Origin: Akkermansiaceae bacterium
Lineage (GTDB): Bacteria; Verrucomicrobiota; Verrucomicrobiia; Verrucomicrobiales; Akkermansiaceae
Direction of reading: 5' to 3'
NCBI GenBank assembly: GCA_030725745.1
Contig: JANRFH010000044.1
Location: forward strand, 4,343 to 68,124
DNA length: 63,782 bases
In this document: piece by piece, positions 34,108 to 43,087 of the stretch
How positions within the stretch are numbered: the stretch's first letter is position 1
Layout: each line of letters begins with the position of its first letter
Translations under genes and position numbers: made by a program
The notes under the pieces: generated by a model
The model's database searches: none
What the model was told of the DNA's origin: nothing
The model's input: only the letters and a program-made list of their open reading frames with translations

Positions 34108-34980
34108 ATGGAAAACATCACCGCCATCAGCGTGTGCATTTCATACGGGCTCGCCTTCGCAATGATCTGGCTGGGAAATGTGTTCTTAGGTAGGTCTAGG
34201 CAGTTGGCGCTCGTGCCACCTGCATTGCCGTTGGGAAAGGTTTCTGTATGGGTCTACAAGCCATTTGATTTGTTTGGACTCGTGGCTATCGCCGGTGTTT
34301 TTTTTATGATGATGATGCTCGGCTTTTTGGCGGAGCGGCTCGAACCAAAGCCTGTCGTTGAGAAAGAGTTGGCCGTTTCTGTGGAAACGCTAGTGTTCTC
34401 GATTGGATTTCAGATTTTTGTCGCAGGGGCGGCGATTGCGATTGTGGCGAGGAGGGTGAACTTGGTTCATTGGCTGGGGTTGAGGTGGAAGCAATGGCCT
34501 CTCGTCATTGCTATTGCGCCGGTGACGGTGCTCTTGATGTGGACTTTTTTTGCGGGGATGCAGGCGGCGGGCTTGATGGAGCTTTTGGAAAAGCTGGGGG
34601 TGAAAAAGGTTCAGGATACGGTCGTTATATTCCAAGAAGAGAAGGACATGGTCGTGGTGGGGCTGATGGCTTTTGCTGCGATGATCGTTGCTCCAATTTG
34701 CGAGGAGATCGTGTTTCGCGGATATCTCTATCCTGTCGCGAAAAAATTCGCTGGACCGTGGTTGGCGGCTATCGCTAGCGCACTGATCTTTTCTGCTGCG
34801 CACGGTAGTATGTCGGCGCTTCTTCCGTTGTTCGTTTTCGGCGTGGTGCTAGTAGCGCTGTATGAATTTACTGGCTCGATCTGGGCTCCGATGGCGGTGC
34901 ATTGCCTTTTTAACTCCGCGACGGTGGCGATTCAGATGCTTGTCCGTTTCGGATATATTCCCGATGGTGTGGTGCAATGA
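34108..34980 (+). CDS. CPBP-family intramembrane metalloprotease
   Basis: Integral membrane glutamate/zinc-type protease of the Rce1/Abi family, 290 aa with about seven or eight hydrophobic spans. The three catalytic motifs are present: PICEEIVFRGYLYP (Glu199-Glu200), FSAAHGS (His232) and HCLFNS (His265, Asn269). Bacterial members often process peptides or exported proteins; the substrate is not predictable. Its stop overlaps the thiL start by ATGA. Confidence 0.9.
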   Translation: MENITAISVCISYGLAFAMIWLGNVFLGRSRQLALVPPALPLGKVSVWVYKPFDLFGLVAIAGVFFMMMMLGFLAERLEPKPVVEKELAVSVETLVFSIGFQIFVAGAAIAIVARRVNLVHWLGLRWKQWPLVIAIAPVTVLLMWTFFAGMQAAGLMELLEKLGVKKVQDTVVIFQEEKDMVVVGLMAFAAMIVAPICEEIVFRGYLYPVAKKFAGPWLAAIASALIFSAAHGSMSALLPLFVFGVVLVALYEFTGSIWAPMAVHCLFNSATVAIQMLVRFGYIPDGVVQ

Positions 34981-35855
34981 AGCACCTCTCCGATATCGGT
35001 GAAGACGAGTTGATACGGCGTCTGGTTGCGCTGGTGCCAACGGGTAAATCTGCTGAGGGGCCGGGCGATGATTGCGCAGTGATGGATAAGGGTGGCGAGC
35101 GGTTGGAGTTGTTGAAAACTGATGCGCTGGTGGAAGGTGTTCATTTTTTGAAGGACGCAGAAGCGAGGGCAGTGGGCTGGAAAGCGGTCGCACGAGTGAT
35201 CTCGGATTTTGCGGCGATGGGTGGGGTGGCGGAGCATTTCCTCGTGACCGTGGCGTTGCCGGGATCAATGGAGGTTTGCTGGATCGAGAATTTTTACCGG
35301 GGTATGGGCGACTGCATGAAGGCACACGGAGGAGTGCTGGCCGGAGGGGAAACCTGTAGGGTGCCGGAGGGTTCGGCAGCGGTCATCTCGGTGGCGGCTA
35401 CTGGCTCGGTGGAGCGGGGGAAAGCGGTCTTGAGATCAGGAGGGAAAGTCGGCGATGAAATCTGGGTAACTGGGAAGCTCGGTGGATCGTTAGCAGGAAA
35501 ACATCTTTCCTTCACTCCACGTGTGGAGGAGGCGAAGTGGTTGGTTGAGCATTTTAAGCCGACAGCGATGATGGATTTATCCGATGGCCTCGCAAAAGAT
35601 CTCGGGCGAATGGCCTTGGCTTCGGGCTGTGGTTTCAAACTGGAGACTGAGCTGCTGCCGCTGACGGATGGTTGCTCGGTGGCCGCTGCTCTGGGTGATG
35701 GGGAAGACTTCGAGTTGCTGTTAGCGGCACCGGTGGGAATGGATGTGGCGGGATGGCTTGAGCGGTTTCCTCACTTGGAACTAACACGTATCGGCGTGCT
35801 GGTGGAGCAAGGTGAGGGGGATGATCTCGCGGGCGGCTGGGATCACTTTGCGTGA
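34977..35855 (+). CDS. thiL: Thiamine-monophosphate kinase
   Basis: ATP-dependent last step of thiamine diphosphate synthesis. AIR-synthase-like fold, 292 aa: SDIGEDELIRRL at the start, EGPGDDCAVM and LLKTDALVEGVHF for Mg-ATP binding, then VISDFAAMGGVAEHFLVTVA, GGVLAGGETCR and C-terminal MMDLSDGLAKDLGRMA. The acidic and Thr-Asp residues that hold the two nucleotides are all there. Co-translated with the CPBP protease; converges with the next gene on the minus strand. Confidence 0.94.
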   Translation: MKHLSDIGEDELIRRLVALVPTGKSAEGPGDDCAVMDKGGERLELLKTDALVEGVHFLKDAEARAVGWKAVARVISDFAAMGGVAEHFLVTVALPGSMEVCWIENFYRGMGDCMKAHGGVLAGGETCRVPEGSAAVISVAATGSVERGKAVLRSGGKVGDEIWVTGKLGGSLAGKHLSFTPRVEEAKWLVEHFKPTAMMDLSDGLAKDLGRMALASGCGFKLETELLPLTDGCSVAAALGDGEDFELLLAAPVGMDVAGWLERFPHLELTRIGVLVEQGEGDDLAGGWDHFA

Positions 35856-35860
35856 ATACT

Positions 35861-36778
35861 TTATGGCGCAGCGTGATCGGCTAGCTCTGTTTCCAGAAGC
35901 CAGCGGAGCGCTTTGGTTAGCACGGATGGCGGTGCCAACTGATGAGCACCTTCGAAGGCATGGACGCTGACGAGTGCGCCCGCGCGTTGCAAGATCTCGG
36001 TGTCCTTTGGGATGCAACGGTTTGCATGATCCTTGTCGCCATTCACCATCGCAACACGCATGCGCGGATATGGGAGGTCATACCATTGCTCGCCACCCAA
36101 CCAGCCGCCAGCTGCGAGGATGCCTGCCCAAGGTCGTGGCACCTGGGCGGAGTAGTGATAGGAGCGCCACGCACCCCCTGACATCCCGCCCATATACATG
36201 CGTTTCTCATCATGCGGGACGGCGGCTTCGATCTGCGGCAGGATCGCGGTGAAGCGCTGCAGCATTTCCGCCTCTCGCTCCGGATTGTTGTCGGTGTTTC
36301 TGAAATGGTCGAAGGAGACCAAGGTGATGCCAAGCTCGGCAGCGGCTTCTATGTAGCGGTATACGACGCGGCCACCGTTGCCACCGGGGTGGAAAAGGAA
36401 AAGCAGGGGAGATTGTTCTCCTTCCACGGCACCTGCGCGGTTAGCGGGTGTGTAGAGGTAATAGGTGGTCGGAAAGGCACCGGTGGTGGTGTATCGGGTA
36501 ACGGTGCCGCCCACTCTCTCCAGCATGGCGCGAGCCTCCTCGTCCTGCTCAATCCACTGGAGAATCCATGCTTGATCGATGGCGGAGAGTTGGGATTCAT
36601 CCAGTTCGAAAGTTTTCCCGGCTGAAGTAGCTAGCGTGACAATACGAGTCTCTTCATCGAAGGAGACAATTTCTCCCTCCACTTTATCCCCGGAAACATA
36701 AGTCCAGTGGCGCATCTGATCGTTCGCATTGGCGAAGTGGATCAGGCAGAAGAAGGCGACAGTGATGAGGGTTTTCAT
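35861..36778 (-). CDS. Exported alpha/beta-hydrolase with SHD1-like N-terminal domain
   Basis: Signal peptide MKTLITVAFFCLIHFANAND, then a small beta domain (VEGEIVSFDEETRIVTLATS, KTFELDESQLSAIDQAWI) resembling the SHD1-type domain frequent in planctomycete/verrucomicrobial exported proteins, then an alpha/beta-hydrolase: LLFLFHPGGNGGRVVYRYIE for the oxyanion region, nucleophile elbow YMGGMSGGAW (Ser in G-x-S-x-G), acid in NGDKDHANR and His in FEGAHQLAPP. It has 305 aa. Most like a poly(3-hydroxybutyrate) depolymerase/feruloyl-esterase-type enzyme. It follows the gene at 36781 by 2 nt. Confidence 0.78.
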   Translation of the reverse strand: MKTLITVAFFCLIHFANANDQMRHWTYVSGDKVEGEIVSFDEETRIVTLATSAGKTFELDESQLSAIDQAWILQWIEQDEEARAMLERVGGTVTRYTTTGAFPTTYYLYTPANRAGAVEGEQSPLLFLFHPGGNGGRVVYRYIEAAAELGITLVSFDHFRNTDNNPEREAEMLQRFTAILPQIEAAVPHDEKRMYMGGMSGGAWRSYHYSAQVPRPWAGILAAGGWLGGEQWYDLPYPRMRVAMVNGDKDHANRCIPKDTEILQRAGALVSVHAFEGAHQLAPPSVLTKALRWLLETELADHAAP

Positions 36779-36780
36779 GA

Positions 36781-37722
36781 TTAAGGAGCGTTTTTCAAAT
36801 CTTCCTCCAAGCCGTTGTCACTCTGTAGGAGTGCGACGAACTCTTCCGCCCATTTCGGTGCGGATTCGTGGAGGATGTATTTCTCGATGTGAGCAAGCAT
36901 GCGAACTGCCGATCCGCGTTCGTCACCTGCTTTGAAGATATCCACTTCTGATTCCCATTGGATCTTGGGGAGGCTGTCCGCGACGAATTTTTCATATTGC
37001 GGGGAGTGCTCTCCCGCTTTGAGTTTTTCATCACCTTTCCCGCTCCAGAGATCGAGCAAAACCATCTCTTGAGTGATGCGTTTCGTCCATGCTGTGCGGA
37101 GGGACTCGGTGCGGTCGACGCGGCGGAGTGGAGGGAAGATTACTTGTTCGTAAACCGCCTGAACGGGTATCGGAGAGAGAGGCCAATTCTCCACCTTGAC
37201 CGTATTCAGGTCGTAGGCTTTCGCGAAGACCGTGCCGGTGACGCTGCCATTGAGCACTTCACGATGCTTTTTCAAATCCTCGGCCTGTGAGATGATGGAG
37301 TCGATAGCATCCGCTGCCTTCGAGGCAAGTGCCTCGCGGTCGACATCCTCGGATGCTGCTTCGAGGGTGAGGACAAGCCACCGCAATTGCTGGCGCAGTG
37401 CTAACTTGAATTCCTTGTCAGAGAGCTTGTTATCGTTCTTGCGCTTCCAATCTCGGAAATCACCGCCGTCTTTCTTGAGATCCTCGAAGTTTACCTTCTC
37501 CTCGCATTTGAGGTAGAAATCGATGGCTGCGTCATCACTCAACATGGCGGCGCGGTAGGCGCTGATCGCGTTCCGGTAGCGCGAGTCTGCGGTGGAATTG
37601 ACCGACTCTTGGATCTTCTCCAAACGATCCAGAAGTGTCTCACGGTCTGCATCGGAAAGCTCCTGAGCGTGGAGTTGGGTAAATGCAGTCGCGAGCACTG
37701 CGGCAAAAACGAGGGTTTTCAT
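36781..37722 (-). CDS. Exported helical protein of unknown function
   Basis: Not recognised. The ATG at 37722 gives a signal peptide (MKTLVFAAVLATAFTQLHAQ) and about 293 mature residues, mostly charged helix (DADRETLLDRLEKIQESVNS, WKRKNDNKLSDKEFKLALRQ), with no metal or catalytic motif. An in-frame ATG at 37791 would put 23 unrelated residues before the signal. It is transcribed just ahead of the hydrolase gene with a 2-nt gap, so the two exported proteins probably work together. Confidence 0.6.
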   Translation of the reverse strand: MKTLVFAAVLATAFTQLHAQELSDADRETLLDRLEKIQESVNSTADSRYRNAISAYRAAMLSDDAAIDFYLKCEEKVNFEDLKKDGGDFRDWKRKNDNKLSDKEFKLALRQQLRWLVLTLEAASEDVDREALASKAADAIDSIISQAEDLKKHREVLNGSVTGTVFAKAYDLNTVKVENWPLSPIPVQAVYEQVIFPPLRRVDRTESLRTAWTKRITQEMVLLDLWSGKGDEKLKAGEHSPQYEKFVADSLPKIQWESEVDIFKAGDERGSAVRMLAHIEKYILHESAPKWAEEFVALLQSDNGLEEDLKNAP

Positions 37723-37829
37723 TTTTGAAAGGACTATCTGGAGATCGTGCTGAGGCAAGCAAGATCGAGCGTAACTGAAAGTGGTGTTCATGACGACGGA
37801 ATATTACAAGCTGCAGGAAGAGGGATAAA

Positions 37830-37925
37830 GAGAAGGGTCCGTCCCGGCTCTAGCGAAGAATCCGGATTTGCACCGACCTGTGGAAAAGACCTATCCTCTG
37901 CTAGAGCCGGGACGGACTCTTCTCC
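37830..37925. repeat. REP pair (REPIN) left of RAYT remnant
   Basis: GAGAAGGGTCCGTCCCGGCT (from 37830) is mirrored at 37901-37925 by CTAGAGCCGGGACGGACTCT; the two units are inverted with about 42 nt between. Each unit itself contains the palindrome-prone core GTCCGTCCCGGCTCTAG. With the pair at 38255 it brackets the transposase remnant. Confidence 0.8.
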
Positions 37926-37927
37926 TT

Positions 37928-38279
37928 ATGTTCTTCGATCCTGAAAAGCCCATCGACAAAAGAAAGGGAAACTTGCCGCACTGGCATCAGGGCGATACGT
38001 GGGTTTTTGTCACTTGGCGGATGGTGGATTCGTTGCCTGAGGAGGTAGTAGCGAAGATTTCAAAAGAAAGGGAGGAGTTGGAAAAGTTTCACCGCCCATG
38101 AAGTTCGGAAAATCATTGGAGGAGAGGGAGCGTTGTGGCAGCGCGAATGTTGGGATCGGCTGATACGCTCGCAGAAGCATTTTGATTGGGTGAGGAAGTA
38201 TATTGAAAAAAATCCTGAGAACCTGTCGAAGGGGAGCTTCGATTTTTACAATAAGGAGAAGAGTCCGTCCCGGCTCTAG
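37928..38279 (+). pseudogene. REP-associated tyrosine transposase (RAYT), internally deleted
   Basis: The N-terminal signature of Y1/RAYT transposases is readable: MFFDPEKPIDKRKGNLPHWH then GDTWVFVTWRMVDSLPEEVV, ending at a stop near 38101. In another frame from 38118 the family C-terminus appears: ALWQRECWDRLIRSQKHFDW then VRKYIEKNPENLSKG, stop at 38277. The whole middle, including the H-x-H (MPNHVH-like) metal motif, is missing, so it cannot be active. REP units sit at both ends, the second overlapping the last codons, as expected for RAYT-REP systems. The element lies in the divergent gap upstream of 37722 and at the end of the transglutaminase gene. Confidence 0.82.
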
Positions 38280-38331
38280 CGAAGCAATGAGAAGACTTGG
38301 GTTTTGCTAGGGTCGGGACGGACCCTTCTCC
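38255..38331. repeat. REP pair (REPIN) right of RAYT remnant
   Basis: GGAGAAGAGTCCGTCCCGGC (from 38255) and its inverted partner GGTCGGGACGGACCCTTCTC (to 38331), separated by about 21 nt. Same unit as at 37830-37925. It ends 15 nt from the 3' end of the transglutaminase gene and may also act as its transcription terminator. Confidence 0.8.
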
Positions 38332-38345
38332 ATAGACCCACAGGT

Positions 38346-40442
38346 TTAGGGATTGTTGGATGGGCTTTTAAGCCTCCGGATTCTCGTGCTGAGCTCGTCC
38401 ACGAGGGCGGTCAGGCGTTGTTCGAGAGATGGATCGGTGGGCTGCGGGTCGAATCTCATGCGCTGATGAAGTTGAAGCGCCTCATCTAGCGGCTCGGCTG
38501 GGATGTCGTATCCCGTGAGTTTCTGTAACCATCCAGCGAAGGTCAGTCCCGTGGGGCGGGCACCGAGGATGCGGGTGGCGGGTTTTTCTAGATCATGCAG
38601 CGGTGTGCGCGCAGGTGGCTCGCTGGAGTAGGGACTGGCGATGTTTTTGGAGACGACGAGCTTGGATTTCCAAAGGCGTCGCGCGATGAATGCGAGAACA
38701 CCGAGGCCTAGCACCCACATGACGATGGTGACGGCGAGGCGGTTTGCGGGGCGGTTCCGCCAGAGGAAGAAGTCCTCTTTGATGCGTTGGTAGGCATCGG
38801 CGAGCCATGGGGTTTCGTGGCTGTTGCCGAGTTCTGCATCGAGCCAGCCCGGAGGGGTGGGGTCGAAATCGATCCATGTGCCGCGCTCTGCGTCCCATGC
38901 TCGCACCCATGCGTGGGCGTGGGTGCCACGAATGATCCATTCTTTGCGTTTCGTATCGTTTTCCGCGATGGCGAAGCCGACGCAGTAGCGGGCTGGTGCT
39001 CCGGCTGCGCGCAGGAGCAGAGTCCCGGCGGTGGCGAAATATTCACAGTGGCCGCGCTTGCTGTTGGTAAGAAAAATGGAGAGCGGGGTAGGGATGGTTA
39101 CTTGTGGGTTCCCGATAGTCAGGTAGCGGGTGTAGGTGAATTCGTCTCTGAACCACTGCGAGATGCGGGCGGTCTTCGCCTGGATGGTGGGCAGATCTTT
39201 CAGGCCAAGCTCCGCGACGATGGCATCGAGGGTTTCCTGCTCAGTGGGGTCGATGGCTAGATCTAGCTCCGGCCACGGGTCGTCCTCCGGTGATTTCAGA
39301 TCGCCCCACCGGACGGTGCCTTCGATGACGGATTTTTTCGGGAAAATGCGGACGGTTCCGAGCGGGTTGATCTCAATACCATCGAGATCAAACTGGCGGA
39401 CGCTGGAGGAACTGCCGGGGAGGGGTAGAGAATCTTCTGGTCGTGCCGCGCCACGAATCGAATAAGATGGGCGCTGCTGAGAGAGATCAGCTTCGGTCAT
39501 TTCCTCGCGCATGAGGAAGTCGGGCTCTCCTAGCGTGCGCTCCACGGTGCGGAGGCCGATGAATCCGCCCTCGGATTCCACCAAACTCTTCTCGATCTCA
39601 GGAGGGAAGCGGTTTCTCCAAACTTTCGCACGGAAGCGGTTGTAGGATGAAAGCCGGAGTAGCGAGGGCGGGCGGTTACCATCAATGACTTTCACCCTCC
39701 ACAGCATTTCAGACGATTGCTTGATACGCCCGAGTGAGCCGATGCTAGTTTTACTCTCGGTAGGGTCGTTCGATCCGTAGCCGCCTTCGCCGCTGAGTTC
39801 GTTCGCCCATTTGTAGAGTTTTTCCATGCCGATCTGTCCGCTGAATCCGAAGATCCCGGCGAAAAATACTAATAGAATGAGGGCGAAGGGGCGCACTTTC
39901 ACACGGGAGAAAACCAGCCAACCACTGAGGAGGATGAGTGCCGGGAGGAAGATGATTTGGTGGGCGTTCGTGCCGAGGCTGGCGGAGATGAGGAGGGTGA
40001 CGAAGTAGGGATTTCCGAAGTTGAAACGAATGACGGAATCGGCCATTCCAAGCCTTCGATTGCGCTCTTGGTGGAGGTGGGTGAAGAAGGAAAAACTATT
40101 GAGCGCCATGCTATTGCAGAGGCCGTAGCTCTGGACGAACTGGAGGGGAAGGAAGAGGATGGGCAGCCAGACGATGAGCTTTGGCAGTGCGGTGTATCGA
40201 TCACCGTCCAGCCAGATCAGGGCGGCGGTGATGATGGTGAGCGCCATGCTGAGGCGCCAGGCTCGGGAGTTTGCCCTATCGTTGAAATCCCAGCGGAAGT
40301 GCATCCAGTTCGCTGCCTCGATAGTGAGTGCGGCGAGGAGGGCGAGAAAAGGGTTTCCCGTCATGGCTCCCCAGAAGAGCAGGGTGGCTCCGAGGAGGAG
40401 TCTTGGTGGGGGATGGGCGTTTGTTTCCATGGTTCGCTTCAA
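38346..40442 (-). CDS. TgpA-like membrane transglutaminase (DUF3488 + transglutaminase core)
   Basis: 698-aa inner-membrane protein with a hydrophobic N-terminal half (about six spans, e.g. LLLGATLLFWGAMTGNPFLA), a periplasmic transglutaminase-like domain and a final span (LAVTIVMWVLGLGVLAFIAR) before a cytoplasmic tail. Cys-His-Asp triad: KRGHCEYFATAGTLLLRAAG, GTHAHAWVRAW and WIDFDPTPPGW. Third gene after moxR and the DUF58 gene, the standard order of this cluster. Start ATG at 40442 or 40430. The role is thought to be maturation or cross-linking in the envelope. Confidence 0.88.
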   Translation of the reverse strand: MKRTMETNAHPPPRLLLGATLLFWGAMTGNPFLALLAALTIEAANWMHFRWDFNDRANSRAWRLSMALTIITAALIWLDGDRYTALPKLIVWLPILFLPLQFVQSYGLCNSMALNSFSFFTHLHQERNRRLGMADSVIRFNFGNPYFVTLLISASLGTNAHQIIFLPALILLSGWLVFSRVKVRPFALILLVFFAGIFGFSGQIGMEKLYKWANELSGEGGYGSNDPTESKTSIGSLGRIKQSSEMLWRVKVIDGNRPPSLLRLSSYNRFRAKVWRNRFPPEIEKSLVESEGGFIGLRTVERTLGEPDFLMREEMTEADLSQQRPSYSIRGAARPEDSLPLPGSSSSVRQFDLDGIEINPLGTVRIFPKKSVIEGTVRWGDLKSPEDDPWPELDLAIDPTEQETLDAIVAELGLKDLPTIQAKTARISQWFRDEFTYTRYLTIGNPQVTIPTPLSIFLTNSKRGHCEYFATAGTLLLRAAGAPARYCVGFAIAENDTKRKEWIIRGTHAHAWVRAWDAERGTWIDFDPTPPGWLDAELGNSHETPWLADAYQRIKEDFFLWRNRPANRLAVTIVMWVLGLGVLAFIARRLWKSKLVVSKNIASPYSSEPPARTPLHDLEKPATRILGARPTGLTFAGWLQKLTGYDIPAEPLDEALQLHQRMRFDPQPTDPSLEQRLTALVDELSTRIRRLKSPSNNP

Positions 40443-41801
40443 TTAGATCGCGGCGGAAAGGCGGGTTGGCAAGGAGAGGAGATCGCGGGAAATGTGGTTG
40501 GAATCGATCCAGTGACCGATGATATTCGGAGGGGTTTCCCCAGTGCCAACGATGAGGGGGACACACAGGATTCCTGACTTCAAGAGGTCATTAAGGAAGC
40601 ATTTTCGTGTGTCATCCCAGCCATTGAGGATGATTAAGCAAGAGGTCATGTTCTCTCCATGAAGCCGTATCGTCCGGGTTAGTAAATCGAAGTTCTCCGT
40701 TTTCTCAACATGCACAGCAGCAAGAACTTCTAGAAGCTTTTCCGACTTCTCGAAATCCCTACCTGCGGTGACATTATGCGCATCTCCGGCGATGAACATG
40801 AGGTCGAGCAGGCACTCTCCGCCACTGAGGCCGACGACAAACGACGCTGCGATTGAAACGATACCCTCAAACACTTGTTCGTCAGGCGATCCAGGGAAGG
40901 TATCGAGCACAAGGCCGTATCTCGGGTAGAAGGTATCTTCGAGTTCCTTGACCATGGGACGGCCGGTGTGCGCCCAGCTTTTCCAGTGGATCTGGCGGAG
41001 GGGATCGCCGGGGCGGTATTCGCGTAGACCTACGAATTCCCCGGAGGTGCCGATGGAGTTGCTGGTTTCTTCGCCGCCGATGCGGAAGGCGGATGAGCCG
41101 GGCATTTCGAAACGAGGGATGCGGAATCGCTGAGGAAGGATGACCAAGCGTGAGGGCATGGTGTCGACCGGTTTGCATTTCTGGAAGAAGCCGAGCGGAT
41201 CCGGCAGGAGGACGCGCAGGCCTTCCATGGCGATGACGCCACGGCGGGCGGGGGTGATGTCCATGGGGACGGAGGCTTTTTCGCCGGGGTCGAGATCGAT
41301 GGGTTTGGTGGATTCACCGCCTGTGAAGCCGCGCTTGCGGGAGAGCAACCACTGCCAGCGGTAGAAGACCATGGTGCGGTCAAAAATGTTGCGCTTTTCC
41401 TCACCCGGCTCGGCAAGGTTTGAGAATTCGTAGAGGGAGGGGCGCGGGTCGGGAGGGGTTTGTCCGAATAAGGCGGCACGGAGTTTTCTTCGGCTGGTGT
41501 TTTCCAAAATGACGGAGAAACGGACAGGCTCGCCAACAGTGGCGTAGCGCGGGAGCTGGTGGGTGGCCTTGAGCTTGGCCGAGCGGAAAACGACCCAGAA
41601 AAGTGCGAAGATGGTGAGGCCGAGCGAGAAGGCAAAGATGGCGAAGACAGAGCTTTTCGGCTGGCCGATGGTTAGGAAACTGGCGAGCGATACGACGAGC
41701 AAGGCACCGGCGCCTGCCGGGCGGATACGCCGGCCGAAGGCATGCTGCACCGCCGAGCCGCTGGAGTAGAAGGCGTGCAGAAGGCGAAGGCGGCGGTTCA
41801 T
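40443..41801 (-). CDS. DUF58-domain membrane protein
   Basis: 452 aa, two N-terminal hydrophobic helices (AGALLVVSLASFL and FAIFAFSLGLTIFALFWVVF), then a beta-rich segment and the DUF58 hallmark EYRPGDPLRQIHWKSWAHTG with KELEDTFYPRYGLVLDTF, a von Willebrand A-like fold. In MoxR clusters DUF58 proteins are thought to carry substrate or partner proteins to the ATPase. Starts 12 nt after moxR ends and is immediately followed by the transglutaminase gene. Confidence 0.88.
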   Translation of the reverse strand: MNRRLRLLHAFYSSGSAVQHAFGRRIRPAGAGALLVVSLASFLTIGQPKSSVFAIFAFSLGLTIFALFWVVFRSAKLKATHQLPRYATVGEPVRFSVILENTSRRKLRAALFGQTPPDPRPSLYEFSNLAEPGEEKRNIFDRTMVFYRWQWLLSRKRGFTGGESTKPIDLDPGEKASVPMDITPARRGVIAMEGLRVLLPDPLGFFQKCKPVDTMPSRLVILPQRFRIPRFEMPGSSAFRIGGEETSNSIGTSGEFVGLREYRPGDPLRQIHWKSWAHTGRPMVKELEDTFYPRYGLVLDTFPGSPDEQVFEGIVSIAASFVVGLSGGECLLDLMFIAGDAHNVTAGRDFEKSEKLLEVLAAVHVEKTENFDLLTRTIRLHGENMTSCLIILNGWDDTRKCFLNDLLKSGILCVPLIVGTGETPPNIIGHWIDSNHISRDLLSLPTRLSAAI

Positions 41802-41813
41802 GCGGGCGGGTAG

Positions 41814-42749
41814 TTAGACCGGAGCGGGGACTTTCGCGATGAGCTCGCTGACCATGCCGCGCGCGTCCATGCCGGAGTATTTCGACTCCGGGGCGAGGAC
41901 GAGTCGGTGCGCGATGACATCCACGGCGACGGACTGGATGGCCTCCGGAGTGACGAATTCGCGCCCCTCAAAGAGCGACATCACCTGGGAGATTTTCATC
42001 AGAGCGAGCGAGGCGCGAGGGCTGGCGGCGAGCTGAACTTCGGGGATGCCGCGGGTGGCGGCGACGAGGGCGACGGCGTAGTGGCGTAGCTCGTCGCTGA
42101 AACGGATGGCGCGTGAGGCGGCGGAGATTTCTAGGATTTCCTCGCGGGTGAGGACTGGCTGCATAGACTTTAGTGGGTGGTTCTCGCGTTGATCGGCGAG
42201 GATCTTGGCCTCGTCCTCCGCGCTCACGTAGCCGAGCCGGCACTGCATGGCGAAGCGATCCATCTGCGCCTCGGGCAGCGGGTAGGTGCCCCGGAATTCC
42301 ACCGGATTCTGCGTGGCGATGACAAAAAATAGTCCGTCGAGATCGTGGCGAATGCCCTCGACGGTGACTTGCCGCTCGCCCATCGCCTCAAGCAGGGCGC
42401 TCTGGGTGCGGGGGGAGGCGCGGTTGATTTCATCGGCGAGGAGGATGTCGGTGAAGACCGGCCCGTGGTGGAAGCGGAATTCCTGGGTGCGTGGATCGAG
42501 GATGGAGACGCCGAGGATATCAGAGGGCAGGAGATCCGGGGTGAACTGGACACGCTTGAACTCAGCTCCGCCGATGGATTTTGAAATGGCTTTGGCGAGC
42601 GTGGTTTTCCCAGTGCCGGGATAGTCCTCCAGCAGCACATGGCCGCCCGCGAACATGCAGGCGAGCACTCGGCGAACCGTTTCCTCCTGCCCTCGCACCA
42701 CCGCGCACACCGCCTGCTCCAATTTGTTCGCTAGTTCCGTTTCTCTCAT
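41814..42749 (-). CDS. MoxR-family AAA+ ATPase
   Basis: Chaperone-like AAA+ ATPase that helps assemble or activate envelope complexes. Walker A LEDYPGTGKTTLAKAIS, Walker B-like LLADEINRASPRTQSALLEA with sensor 1 FFVIATQNPVEFRGTYPLPE, and the C-terminal lid. It has 311 aa. First gene of the moxR-DUF58-transglutaminase unit; the 338-nt upstream gap holds its promoter and an inverted repeat. Confidence 0.93.
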   Translation of the reverse strand: MRETELANKLEQAVCAVVRGQEETVRRVLACMFAGGHVLLEDYPGTGKTTLAKAISKSIGGAEFKRVQFTPDLLPSDILGVSILDPRTQEFRFHHGPVFTDILLADEINRASPRTQSALLEAMGERQVTVEGIRHDLDGLFFVIATQNPVEFRGTYPLPEAQMDRFAMQCRLGYVSAEDEAKILADQRENHPLKSMQPVLTREEILEISAASRAIRFSDELRHYAVALVAATRGIPEVQLAASPRASLALMKISQVMSLFEGREFVTPEAIQSVAVDVIAHRLVLAPESKYSGMDARGMVSELIAKVPAPV

Positions 42750-42844
42750 GTCGATCTGTCTAGCTTCGCTGTTAGTGGGAGGGATTCAACTTTCATCTTC
42801 GGAAAGAAAACTAGGGTTTCAATATTGGGGAGAATGAAGAGGGT

Positions 42845-42993
42845 TTGACCACGGATTGCGCGGATTATCACGGATGAAGACTGATGGCACTGTTTGGATG
42901 CATGTGGTTTGCTTGGAAAAATCTCAGCCTGATCTGGGGAGGGCGGTTTTTTCATGACTCTTATCCGTGACGATCTGTGAAATGCGTGGTCGA
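42845..42993. repeat. Inverted-repeat cassette in the moxR/pduO gap
   Basis: The left arm (42845-42880) contains CACGGATTG, CGCGGATTAT and CACGGATGAA, a 9/10-nt period. The reverse complement of 42960-42993 (ACCACGCATTTCACAGATCG, then TCACGGATAA) matches it at about 24 of 31 central positions. The spacer is about 80 nt. Apart from this the 42750-43087 gap shows only the start-proximal GGGA of the next gene. Confidence 0.5.
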
Positions 42994-43087
42994 AAATGCT
43001 TCATATAACACGTTCTTTTCCCTGATGGAGGAGCCTTCGGAAAGAAAACCCGTTTCCTCCGGCGCAGGTTCGGCTAGGGTGCGGGAA

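Noticed and set aside
37830-38331. CRISPR array
   Set aside because: Repeat units are inverted pairs (REP), with unequal spacing and a transposase relic between them; no cas gene in the window.
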